The notes beneath the pieces are model-generated. The model worked only from the letters and a program-made list of their open reading frames with translations, was not told the DNA's origin and did no database searches. A program made the position numbers and the translations under genes. Below, one piece after another: positions 17,304 to 24,610 of a stretch of 26,128 nucleotides of DNA (positions within the stretch are counted from its first letter, which is position 1; the number at the start of each line of letters is the position of its first letter). This stretch comes from JAAGZL01 sp050291725 (GTDB lineage Bacteria; Pseudomonadota; Gammaproteobacteria; Chromatiales; Chromatiaceae). The DNA is taken from NCBI GenBank assembly GCA_050291725.1, contig JBNKKH010000008.1, positions 1 through 26,128 of the forward strand. The letters are read 5' to 3'.

Positions 17304-17383
17304 AGAAGAGACTGGGCATGGCGGCTGATGGCTATCCAACCAAACTGCTACTAATCAAGCTTGGAGGCAGCGCTCTTAAATAG
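17304..17383 (+). pseudogene. Duplicated 3' fragment of the lytic transglycosylase gene
   Basis: These 80 bases repeat 16118-16197 with a single difference (AATTAAGC to AATCAAGC). They encode the last 26 codons and the TAG stop of the transglycosylase. There is no start, so it is a dead fragment marking the left edge of the duplicated unit. Confidence 0.9.
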
Positions 17384-17621
17384 ACAAACCAGTAAAACAT
17401 TTCTATATACATGGCTTTGTCATTTTTGATATTATATGCTGTGGTATATGGATATGCTGAATATTAGCGGTGTGAACAGCCCTAACTATCTAATATAAAA
17501 ATTAGGTCTTAGCTGTTTTTGTACTTGCATCTATTCAGAGCTGCCCACAATGGAATAGTGGCCGTTATATGGAAACAGCTACCTAATCTATTGATTAATA
17601 TTTAATTATTATTGGGGATCC

Positions 17622-18443
17622 ATGATGCAGTACAAAATAAACAAAATGTGGCGTAATGCAGCATTAGCAGTCGTCTTAAGTTTCTCTTCAGTCTCGTCAG
17701 TTTTCGCATTCACCCTAGACATCAACTTCGTAGCTGGCTCTACTTTTAGTGCAACGCAACAAAATATAATCAACTCTGCGGCTAATTATTGGGAGAGTGT
17801 GATAACAGGCTATCAGCCCGGAACTCAGTGGGGAGAAGGCATCAAGGTCGATGCAAACAACCCAAACATTGATGGAGTTGGTGGGACACTCGGATCGGGT
17901 GGTCCTACTTATGTTTATGAAGATGCAGGTTACACGTTTGCAAGTGACGGTAGCATGAATTTTGATAGCTCTGACATAGATGCCCTTGAGACTGCAGGCC
18001 AACTTTACGATGTAATTGTGCATGAGTTAGCTCATATAATAGGTTTTGGTACGCTCTGGGTGGATAACGGCCTATACAACGATGGTAGTGGTCAATATAC
18101 CGGCGCTGCAGCACTTGCTGCCTATCAAGCCGAATTTGATTCCGGAGCAGCTTTTGTGCCTGTGGAACTGGGTGGAGGTTCTGGTACAGCTAACGCTCAC
18201 TGGGATGAAGTAGGCCCAACTTCACAAGACGGCATCGATTCAGCTAATCCCTTGCCTATGGGCGAATTAATGACTGGTTGGGCAGACTACCCAAACTTCA
18301 TAAGCGATACAACTCTCGCCTCCTTTATTGACCTTGGATATACAGTCAACTTAACCGCTGTCCCACTACCTGCGGCTGTTTGGCTATTCGGTTCTGGTCT
18401 ATTAGGACTTGTTGGCTGGTCAAAGCGGAAACAAGCTGCCTAA
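17622..18443 (+). CDS. Metzincin-like exported metalloprotease, copy 2, intact zinc site
   Basis: A 273-residue protein. It has a signal peptide (1-29), then a catalytic domain with HELAHIIGFGTLW (134-146) giving His134, Glu135 and His138. His193 in AHWDE fits the third zinc ligand. Met217 in GELMTGW fits the Met-turn, as in the leishmanolysin (M8)-like branch. The C-terminal VPLPAAVWLFGSGLLGLVGW plus SKRKQAA is a VPLPA/PEP-CTERM sorting tail, so the enzyme is probably exported and membrane- or surface-retained through an exosortase. The substrate is unknown. The first 66 residues are nearly identical to copy 1, and the last 49 or so are identical. Translation starts at ATGATG after TTGGGGATCC. 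Confidence 0.85.
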   Translation: MMQYKINKMWRNAALAVVLSFSSVSSVFAFTLDINFVAGSTFSATQQNIINSAANYWESVITGYQPGTQWGEGIKVDANNPNIDGVGGTLGSGGPTYVYEDAGYTFASDGSMNFDSSDIDALETAGQLYDVIVHELAHIIGFGTLWVDNGLYNDGSGQYTGAAALAAYQAEFDSGAAFVPVELGGGSGTANAHWDEVGPTSQDGIDSANPLPMGELMTGWADYPNFISDTTLASFIDLGYTVNLTAVPLPAAVWLFGSGLLGLVGWSKRKQAA

Positions 18444-18468
18444 TCAAGACAACAAGAGATAAGTAACA

Positions 18469-18505
18469 AAACCCAGCCAGGATATATCCTGGCTGGGTTT
18501 TTCTT
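18469..18505 (+). terminator. Intrinsic terminator after protease copy 2
   Basis: AAACCCAGCCAGGA and TCCTGGCTGGGTTT form a perfect 14-bp stem with loop TATA, followed by TTTCTTT. Compared with the hairpin after copy 1, several positions differ in both arms in a compensating way, so the stem has been kept. Confidence 0.92.
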
Positions 18506-18527
18506 TGCCTAAGGCAAAAATCTAATC

Positions 18528-18583
18528 ACTTCTGTCCCGCTAACTCCCTCTCCCCTCTGGGGAGAGTCTATGGGACAGCAGTG
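18528..18583. repeat. 56-bp palindromic repeat, short relative of the 10859-11041 element
   Basis: The left arm CTGTCCCGCTAACTCCCTCT and following CCCC pairs imperfectly with GGGGAGAGTCTATGGGACAG on the right. It shares CTGTCCCGNTAACT and CCTCTCCCC with the element at 10859-11041. The stop codon and last four codons of the minus-strand transglutaminase gene lie inside it. Confidence 0.7.
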
Positions 18584-20460
18584 TGCTGATAAATAACTTT
18601 GGCTTGCAGATTCTTAGCAATTTTTATCAATGTTTTGCGCTGCTGATTTACAATTTCTGATGAACAAACGTTGCCAGGTGTCTTATCATTTATTTCCCTG
18701 GAGACTATTAATTTATTATTCTCCAAAGTGTAGCTAGCCTTGTAATGGATATGGTTCTCATCGATCTCAAAATCAGTTGGCTTGGACAGAATTTTCATCC
18801 CCTTAGGAAACAGATAAACCAACTTTTCAATTGAGCGCCCATTTCCACAGGCGACAGCATACCCCTCTATCTCTTCATTTGAATATTGTAAGAAAGCGCT
18901 AATGGATAAAGGCGCTGGAATCGGTGGAAAAATATAAAACCCATCAACACCTTCTGGAAGGATAAAATCTGGCCTGTTGAATTTAAGCGAATATTTATAT
19001 TCTGGCAGCAATGGGACTGGATCATCTTTTTCCATTGTCGCTGAACCAATATTGTGTTGAGAACTAAAAATCCTCTCTAGCCACTTTTCCTCTTGCTCTT
19101 TGGTGGTATGCCTCCAGGCGCTTCTCAACTCAACCGCCGGCCTACCCTTTGCCTTAACAACCACATCCCCAGTAACAGAGCCATCAGAATTTATATTCAT
19201 GGTAGATTCCACTTGTTGGAAATTAGCACCTATCCGCGTAGCTGGAGTTCTTTGGCCTTCTTGGTAACCTTCAACCAATACAACAGGCTTATCTGATATT
19301 GCAAAATCCAACATCTCAAATGGTAGTGATGGATTTGTGGAATCTACAAACATATCCCATTCTGGAATATAGTTGATCACATGATTAACTGAAGTGACCA
19401 GTGGCACCTCTGGTAATTCATATACCGTCCCTGAATTAATCAATGCTTGAGTACTTTTAATACCAACTGAACTATATAAAGCCTGCAACAGCGTTGCATG
19501 ATCTTTACAGTCACCCATTTTGTTTTCAAGAATGAAATCTGTATCGTGGGGCACTACTGCACCAACCCCAATACAGTGACCAGCGTAAGATATATTGGTG
19601 GCCACCCAGTCATAAATCAGCCGCGCCTGTTTTTTCTTATCCTGCTCACCACCAATAATCTTTGCAGCTAATGCCTTCACTCTCTCGGTAGGTTTGGCTT
19701 TGGGCAAGGCCCGTTTACCATACTGCTTGGCCAGGGCAGAATAATCCTTAAAAGTAGACAGAGCATAGCCTGCTTCTTTACTCTCATCCCAAACACTATA
19801 GTCTTGCCTATCAATCTGTATTGGCTTTGAGGATTGATACGATAACTTGATCAGCTTGCGCCCGTTTTTGGTTGAGATCTGTTCCTGCATGCCACGCACT
19901 TGCTTCTGAAAAACCAGCCCTTCCGGCAGAACGAACTGAACCTTTACATCATCAAACGCAGCCTGACTCCAGAAATATTGTGAAGCGGAAAAGTTTCCAG
20001 GGAACATTGGCTCCAGCACAATATTACGCAATTTCATATAAACGGAATCACCCTTCTCCAGGTCAGGAAAAACTATGGTAACTCGCGTGCGATCAGAAAA
20101 TATTGCTTCCCGATCGTCTTTTCCTTTATTGATAGTTATCTGATAGTTATCCTTTGGCACATCAACTTTAGTGCCATCTGCTTTCTTGGTATATGCCGCA
20201 ATAACCTCAAACTTTTCAACGCTAGTGCTGTGAGAAAAGTAGCGTTTTTTAATCTCCTTTGCCGCCTCCTCAGTTAATGCCTTAATCTCTATTTCAGATA
20301 TTTTTTCGGTTGTAAAATCGTCATTAACCACATAGTTGACATGCCACCTAGTCGTTCTAGATTGCAACTCTTTATATTTGGTCTCTTTGGTTATTCCTGC
20401 CTGTGACAACAGTGGCAGTATAAAAACAGCGAACAGTAACAGCTTAACCCTGAATGACAT
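18568..20460 (-). CDS. Exported DUF3857/transglutaminase-like protein
   Basis: A 630-residue protein. Residues 1-21 are a signal peptide (KLLLFAVFILPLLSQA-G). Residues about 40-200 are a DUF3857 domain (ADGTKVDVPKDNYQITIN). Residues about 260-380 form a transglutaminase-like papain-fold domain with a complete triad: Cys318 in MGDCKDHATLLQALY, His360 in VNHVINYIP and Asp373 in MFVDSTN. The C-terminal 230 residues look beta-rich. The family is often periplasmic; the substrates are unknown, and protein processing or cross-linking is a guess. I chose ATG 20460, with AAAGGAG 6 bases upstream, over a start 17 codons earlier. The last residues TAVP and the stop are encoded by a palindromic repeat. 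The gene converges on the protease pair. Confidence 0.88.
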   Translation of the reverse strand: MSFRVKLLLFAVFILPLLSQAGITKETKYKELQSRTTRWHVNYVVNDDFTTEKISEIEIKALTEEAAKEIKKRYFSHSTSVEKFEVIAAYTKKADGTKVDVPKDNYQITINKGKDDREAIFSDRTRVTIVFPDLEKGDSVYMKLRNIVLEPMFPGNFSASQYFWSQAAFDDVKVQFVLPEGLVFQKQVRGMQEQISTKNGRKLIKLSYQSSKPIQIDRQDYSVWDESKEAGYALSTFKDYSALAKQYGKRALPKAKPTERVKALAAKIIGGEQDKKKQARLIYDWVATNISYAGHCIGVGAVVPHDTDFILENKMGDCKDHATLLQALYSSVGIKSTQALINSGTVYELPEVPLVTSVNHVINYIPEWDMFVDSTNPSLPFEMLDFAISDKPVVLVEGYQEGQRTPATRIGANFQQVESTMNINSDGSVTGDVVVKAKGRPAVELRSAWRHTTKEQEEKWLERIFSSQHNIGSATMEKDDPVPLLPEYKYSLKFNRPDFILPEGVDGFYIFPPIPAPLSISAFLQYSNEEIEGYAVACGNGRSIEKLVYLFPKGMKILSKPTDFEIDENHIHYKASYTLENNKLIVSREINDKTPGNVCSSEIVNQQRKTLIKIAKNLQAKVIYQHTAVP

Positions 20461-20722
20461 CGTAACTCCTTTATTTTTAATATGCCGATCTAGTGGCAAA
20501 ATAGATCTCAAGCATTTTTCCTACACCATGACTACTCTTCTTATTCCACGTATAGATAGAGGTTATCAAAGTAGTGAGCACTGTACCATCAAGCTATGCA
20601 TCATCCCATACTTGATCCAGAATCCAGGAAATTAAAAACTTGATTACCGGATGACTGCTGTTTATGTGGCATACAGATATTTGCAGAGTACGAGGGATAA
20701 CCAACAAGAGAAATTCACAAAA

Positions 20723-21274
20723 TCAAATACAACTCCTCTCCGGCCCAGCTATTCCTCCTTTATGCAGTATTTGCGCATTTTTATTGAAACTGATCCTGTA
20801 AAGAACTACAGCCCAAGCAGTAATAGTTAGCTCCATAATAAAAGACATATGGATAAAATAATTCAACCACCATGGTTGAAAACGTGCTGTCACTGTAAAC
20901 ATGGAATATGGCTTATCAATGAAAGGTGCAAATAACCAAACATTCCCGACAAAGCCATCAAGAACTATATGCAGCATCCCTCCTAAACTAAATATAAGAG
21001 CCAGAAACAACATCTTTGACTGTTTACACAAAGTTAGTCCCATAGAAAAGAGTATTACCAAACTAGCCCAAAGTAGCGGCCAGTGAGTTATATATTTATG
21101 ATGAGGCGTTTGCAGGTGATCAATTAAGTAGAAATATGCCATATCGAAATCTGGAGCTATCGCACCAACTATTCCGGCAAACAAAACATAACTCGATGCT
21201 ACGGAAATACCCCTAGCCTTATTTAATATAAGTTTAGACATGATGTATCCAGAAGGTGCGTGTGCAATAAACAT
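20723..21274 (-). CDS. YdjM/DUF457-like membrane metal-dependent hydrolase
   Basis: A 183-residue protein with about four hydrophobic segments. It has the pattern of the YdjM (LexA-binding inner-membrane hydrolase) family: AHAPSGYIMSK at the start, then GAIAPDFDMAYFYLIDH, HHKYITHWPLLW and GGMLHIVLDGFVGNVWLFAP. The His/Asp residues are likely metal ligands in the membrane-embedded site. The enzymatic activity of the family is not well established. Only 9 bases separate it from the sortase stop codon, so it is the last gene of the sortase operon. A role in surface anchoring or in handling lipid substrates is possible but inferred from position only. Confidence 0.8.
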   Translation of the reverse strand: MFIAHAPSGYIMSKLILNKARGISVASSYVLFAGIVGAIAPDFDMAYFYLIDHLQTPHHKYITHWPLLWASLVILFSMGLTLCKQSKMLFLALIFSLGGMLHIVLDGFVGNVWLFAPFIDKPYSMFTVTARFQPWWLNYFIHMSFIMELTITAWAVVLYRISFNKNAQILHKGGIAGPERSCI

Positions 21275-21283
21275 GAAAAGCCC

Positions 21284-21874
21284 CTAAAACACTACTGGCC
21301 TAGCCTGTACCACATAACGCATTGAACCTCCCGGGACTATGGCATCAAATGGATAACAGGTAATCAGAGTAAGCGACTCTTCACCCGAGTCCTGTAACAA
21401 CCAAGTCTCGTTCTCATTGTGCACTGATGAGTTTTCTATCAGGTAGCTGCGCTGACTCCCGTCACGCAGAGTTATATCTACCCTATCGCCTTTGACCAAC
21501 TGTTGCAGAAATCTAAAATGGGTATCCCTATGCCCACTGATTGCTGTATTGCCACCCTTTCCCAACTGACTAGTACCAGAAACCTGTCCTGGTCCAAACG
21601 CCATGCTACGTCCGCTGGCATCGGCCAGGACTATACGCTCAATCCCAAGGCGCTTAACCTGCATCTTCGCTATCGGCCAGGTATCTGCCCAAGGCCATGG
21701 CTTGGCCTGAGATTCACCCTCCAAGGTTTCACTCCAGGCCTGTTGCAGCAGGTACTGCGCCAGCATCGCCTTGGCCTCCAGATATCCACCCTCAGCTATC
21801 TGCCATATACCAAACATAAATGATGTTGCAGATACGGCGGCTATTATACGTTTTCTATTACCTAACAGTTCCAT
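21284..21874 (-). CDS. Class GN (marine proteobacterial) sortase
   Basis: A 196-residue membrane-bound cysteine transpeptidase. An N-terminal membrane anchor (about 9-27) precedes the sortase fold. The catalytic residues are all present: His115 in AISGHRDTHFRFL, Cys173 in TLITCYPFDAIVPGG and Arg186 in GGSMRYVV. Sortases cut a C-terminal sorting motif and transfer the protein to an amine acceptor. In this Gram-negative class the gene typically pairs with a single dedicated substrate gene. Here the substrate gene lies immediately upstream with a 4-base gap. GGGG about 10 bases before the ATG may be the ribosome site. Confidence 0.93.
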   Translation of the reverse strand: MELLGNRKRIIAAVSATSFMFGIWQIAEGGYLEAKAMLAQYLLQQAWSETLEGESQAKPWPWADTWPIAKMQVKRLGIERIVLADASGRSMAFGPGQVSGTSQLGKGGNTAISGHRDTHFRFLQQLVKGDRVDITLRDGSQRSYLIENSSVHNENETWLLQDSGEESLTLITCYPFDAIVPGGSMRYVVQARPVVF

Positions 21875-21878
21875 GAGA

Positions 21879-24086
21879 CTAACCCCTTATAGTTGTGCGC
21901 TGCCAAAGAGCTATCAGCGCTTCATATTTTTTCGCCAACCATCCGATCAGCAGTCCGAACAAACCTAGTAGAAAATTAAGCGGTGCTGGTGTGGCGGTTT
22001 GTGGCATGCTGCCGAACACCTTTTTGCCACTCCAACCGTGCGGTAGATTTGTGGGTATCTGTTTCTGCTGCAGCGATTGATTCACCGGCCTTACAGGAGT
22101 CTTGTCCACTGCTACCAGACTGGTGTACTTGCTTACCAGCTTATGAGTGAGAGCCACATCCAGTACTGCCTTACGGATTTGTCCCTCATCACTACCTCTG
22201 GCCTTCTGATCCATGAGATCTGCGATCTTGCGTCTGGCCCAGAGCAGATGCACCCCGCTGCTGTTCGCTCCACCTTTGATACCTATTTTGCGACTCCAGC
22301 TCTTTGCATCGAGCATGCCGCTCAGTTGTAGTTCTGTCATAGGTTGCTGCATACGCAAGGCCAATACTAAAGGCTCTCCCAGATATAGATCAGGAATGCG
22401 TTTGGGCCAGATCTCAACCTTGTCACTATCTTTCACGTTTATGCTGATATTGCGTAGAACTGGGGACTCCAGCTTGGAAAACAGGGTAGCCATCTTCTGT
22501 TTAACCTCACCCACCTTACCAATGTAGGTGAAGGTGCCACGTCCAAACTGGGCTGCCCTGGTCATAAAGAAGCTGTTGGGCGCAGAGCCAATTCCCACCG
22601 TGAACAAGCGGCTAGAACCCAACTGCTGCTGAATAGTGCTGAACAGCTGTTCCTCATTGCCGACACTGCCATCAGTTAGAAATACCACCTGACGCAGCAT
22701 CCCCTCTGGAGCCTTATCTCGCAACGCCAACTGCAGAGCAGATAGCATCTCAGTGCCGCCATCCGCATGGAGACCAGCAACATAATTCATCGCATGCTGG
22801 ATATTGTCTTGCGTTGCTGGCATCGCAGTGCCAAATAGCGCATCGGTGTCACTGTTGAACTGGATAACATTAAAACGATCATCCGACTGCAGCCTGGTCA
22901 ACGCTAACTGTAGGGCGGAGCGTGCCTGATCCATAGATTGGCCATGCATAGAGCCAGAGGTATCGATTACGAACACCACTTCACGCGGGATACGTATAGA
23001 TGCGCTTTTAGCAGGTGGCATCACCATGATCAATGCATATTCATCGCCAGACCAATTCTCTCTAAACATAGCGGCCTGCGGTGCGTGATCAGAGGCTGGT
23101 TGCCAGGTCAGTTCAAAGTCCCGATCTGCTGGAATGTTGCCAGCACTCAGGGTTATATGGTGTACCCCCTGTTTATCCTTGCTCTGATCTATTTTGTGAT
23201 AGCTACTATTGATCTGGGAAAGTGGAAAGCCAGCATCCAGATCCACTGCAATAGAGACCTGATTAATCTTGCCGTGGGATGGATCCACTACTGGCGGTGT
23301 TATCTTGGAGGCATCTGGAACCTGATCGGTGTCTTTAGCCCAACCACTAGTCTTAAAGCCCTTAACCTCATCCTGCAGCACTGGTGTACCAGGGATATAT
23401 CTGGGAGCAACCACCAGAGGGAAACGTATCTTAAACTGACCTTGGTCGTAGTGCAGACTCTGTTGATACTCTATCTCCACTACCACCTCTTCATCTGGAC
23501 CTATGTTGGCCACCGCAGTGGTGAACATATTAGGGCGCTCCTGGCGTAGCAAGCTGGCCCTCTTCCCTTCCCGCTTGGCCTTTTCGTAAGTGCGACGCGC
23601 CTCTGCCTTCTCTTTGATTTCACCTTCAATAATGCGCTCACCTATACGCAGGCGCATACGATCCACCGCAGCATTCTCTGGCAGAGGAAATACGTAGATA
23701 CCCTCAACCCAATCCTTGCTGATGTTTTTAAATTTTTGCTGTACCGAGACCCGCGCTAACATGCCGCTCACGTTCATCTTCACATCAGTCTTGAGCATAG
23801 GGGCGTCCACACTTACCCCACCGCTGGCCATTCTGAGCAGCAAGCTACCACGCTGAACCTGATCAACCGACATAGGGGCCATCCTTGGCGTGGTCTCACT
23901 TCCATGGACCGGAGGAACAAAGAAAATCAGCATTATCGTTAAAGCTGCCAGACCCATCCAGTAGATAGCAGGGGGAGATAATTTCGATGGAGTAATCGAC
24001 TCAACCTTCTCACCCCTAGCCTCTCCGCAAACGTAGAGAGAGGGTAATATTTCGACTAAAGATATGGTTTTGTTGATCGTGCTCAT
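21879..24086 (-). CDS. Marine proteobacterial sortase target protein (VIT + VWA domains)
   Basis: A 735-residue exported protein and the likely sole substrate of the adjacent sortase. A hydrophobic segment at about 41-62 follows an unusually long 40-residue N-terminal stretch and acts as signal or anchor. A VIT domain spans about 75-215 (GIYVFPLPENAAVDRMRLRI, then KAKREGKRASLLRQERPNMF). A VWA domain spans about 365-540 with a complete MIDAS DTSGSM (375-380) and later FLTDGSVG. The C-terminus has the sorting motif MPQTATP (694-700), a hydrophobic helix and basic residues. The usual first residue of the motif is Leu; here it is Met. Related VIT/VWA proteins bind ligands or matrix proteins. The start overlaps the stop of a 64-codon gene as ATGA. 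Confidence 0.92.
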   Translation of the reverse strand: MSTINKTISLVEILPSLYVCGEARGEKVESITPSKLSPPAIYWMGLAALTIMLIFFVPPVHGSETTPRMAPMSVDQVQRGSLLLRMASGGVSVDAPMLKTDVKMNVSGMLARVSVQQKFKNISKDWVEGIYVFPLPENAAVDRMRLRIGERIIEGEIKEKAEARRTYEKAKREGKRASLLRQERPNMFTTAVANIGPDEEVVVEIEYQQSLHYDQGQFKIRFPLVVAPRYIPGTPVLQDEVKGFKTSGWAKDTDQVPDASKITPPVVDPSHGKINQVSIAVDLDAGFPLSQINSSYHKIDQSKDKQGVHHITLSAGNIPADRDFELTWQPASDHAPQAAMFRENWSGDEYALIMVMPPAKSASIRIPREVVFVIDTSGSMHGQSMDQARSALQLALTRLQSDDRFNVIQFNSDTDALFGTAMPATQDNIQHAMNYVAGLHADGGTEMLSALQLALRDKAPEGMLRQVVFLTDGSVGNEEQLFSTIQQQLGSSRLFTVGIGSAPNSFFMTRAAQFGRGTFTYIGKVGEVKQKMATLFSKLESPVLRNISINVKDSDKVEIWPKRIPDLYLGEPLVLALRMQQPMTELQLSGMLDAKSWSRKIGIKGGANSSGVHLLWARRKIADLMDQKARGSDEGQIRKAVLDVALTHKLVSKYTSLVAVDKTPVRPVNQSLQQKQIPTNLPHGWSGKKVFGSMPQTATPAPLNFLLGLFGLLIGWLAKKYEALIALWQRTTIRG

Positions 24087-24277
24087 GCCCTTCCCCCCTG
24101 CTGTTCACTATTTATTGGGTAGATGTAGCCTGAATCTGGTAGCCTAGGCTGCATACGATAACTATCCAGCGGTAAAGACTCAGGGGAACCATGAATAAAC
24201 TCATCACTCAATGGATGAATTATCATGCTCAGTTTCTCTCTTCTTTGCCGCTCGCTGTTTACTAGTTCCAGCATCAT
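24083..24277 (-). CDS. 64-aa leader gene of the sortase operon
   Basis: A hydrophilic 64-residue product without signal peptide or membrane segment: MMLELVNSERQRREKLSMII at the start and INSEQQGGRA at the end. Two facts support expression. GGAGG sits 8 bases before the ATG, and the TGA stop overlaps the ATG of the target gene (ATGA), the classic mark of translational coupling. I recognise no family. It may be a chaperone or regulatory peptide for the target, or simply a translation-coupling leader. Confidence 0.65.
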   Translation of the reverse strand: MMLELVNSERQRREKLSMIIHPLSDEFIHGSPESLPLDSYRMQPRLPDSGYIYPINSEQQGGRA

Positions 24278-24298
24278 GTTGTTGTCCTCCAGTCAGAG

Positions 24299-24319
24299 AT
24301 CTCCGACTGTTGCGGAGAT
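24299..24319. promoter_or_regulatory. Hairpin in the 5' region of the sortase operon
   Basis: ATCTCCG and CGGAGAT, 7 bp perfect, have loop ACTGTTG. They lie just upstream of the GGAGG ribosome site of the 64-aa leader gene on the minus strand. The stem contains GGAG and could compete with or flank the ribosome site. It may be an operator or an mRNA stem. Confidence 0.35.
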
Positions 24320-24360
24320 AATAAAATTGGCCCAGCGCGCCATCCGTGGCCGGTTAACTT

Positions 24361-24400
24361 GGATGTTTCGCCTCATGTTCGTTACCTTCATGAAACATCC
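24361..24400. promoter_or_regulatory. Inverted repeat GGATGTTTC...GAAACATCC
   Basis: Perfect 9-bp arms are separated by 22 bases between divergent operons. The spacing suits a dimeric repressor or activator site about as well as a hairpin. No regulator is encoded nearby. Confidence 0.35.
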
Positions 24401-24610
24401 AGATTAGTGTTCATCCCTGGCTGCGCCGGTTGAGTTAAATTAAACAGCCTAGTGGTGGCAATGCGCTTGCAGAAATGTGGCAAACCGATGGCAGATTGTG
24501 ACGGGATTGTGGCAATCAGGCCGAAGCGACTATACTGTGCCGATGTCATCCTATGATCAGATAAAACTCCGCACCACAGCTGAACACAATATCCAGGCCC
24601 AAACAGAACA

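Larger units (their letters stand above)
17221..17621. other. Spacer between the two protease copies
   Basis: These 401 bases contain, in order, a strong terminator, a short joint (about 17281-17303), the copied 80-base 3' end of the transglycosylase gene, and the copied upstream region of the protease gene. No independent gene was seen. Confidence 0.8.
17304..18535 (+). repeat. Tandem duplication, unit 2
   Basis: This is the second copy of the 1.19-kb unit, holding the transglycosylase fragment, the upstream flank, protease copy 2 and its terminator. Homology with unit 1 can be followed past the terminator (TTTCTTTGCC, then AAAA and TCTGT). It fades at the edge of the palindromic repeat at 18528-18583. 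Confidence 0.85.
24278..24610. other. Divergent promoter region between the sortase operon and the RlmK-like gene
   Basis: These 333 bases have no convincing long gene. They hold two inverted repeats (24299-24319 and 24361-24400) and a 24-codon ATG frame (24543-24617) whose stop overlaps the start of the RlmK-like gene. Promoters for both directions must lie here. I could not fix -35/-10 boxes with confidence. Confidence 0.5.

Noticed and set aside
20512..20722. Possible decayed repeat (ATCCAGAATCCAGG) between the transglutaminase and YdjM-like genes
   Set aside because: Only a few bases resemble the MITE interior (GGAATCCAGG). There are no inverted ends, so chance similarity is as likely.
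22938..23549. 203-aa plus-strand frame opposite the VIT/VWA gene
   Set aside because: It is fully antisense to a strongly supported gene, shows no recognisable domain, and has the mixed Cys/His/Trp-rich composition expected of a shadow frame.
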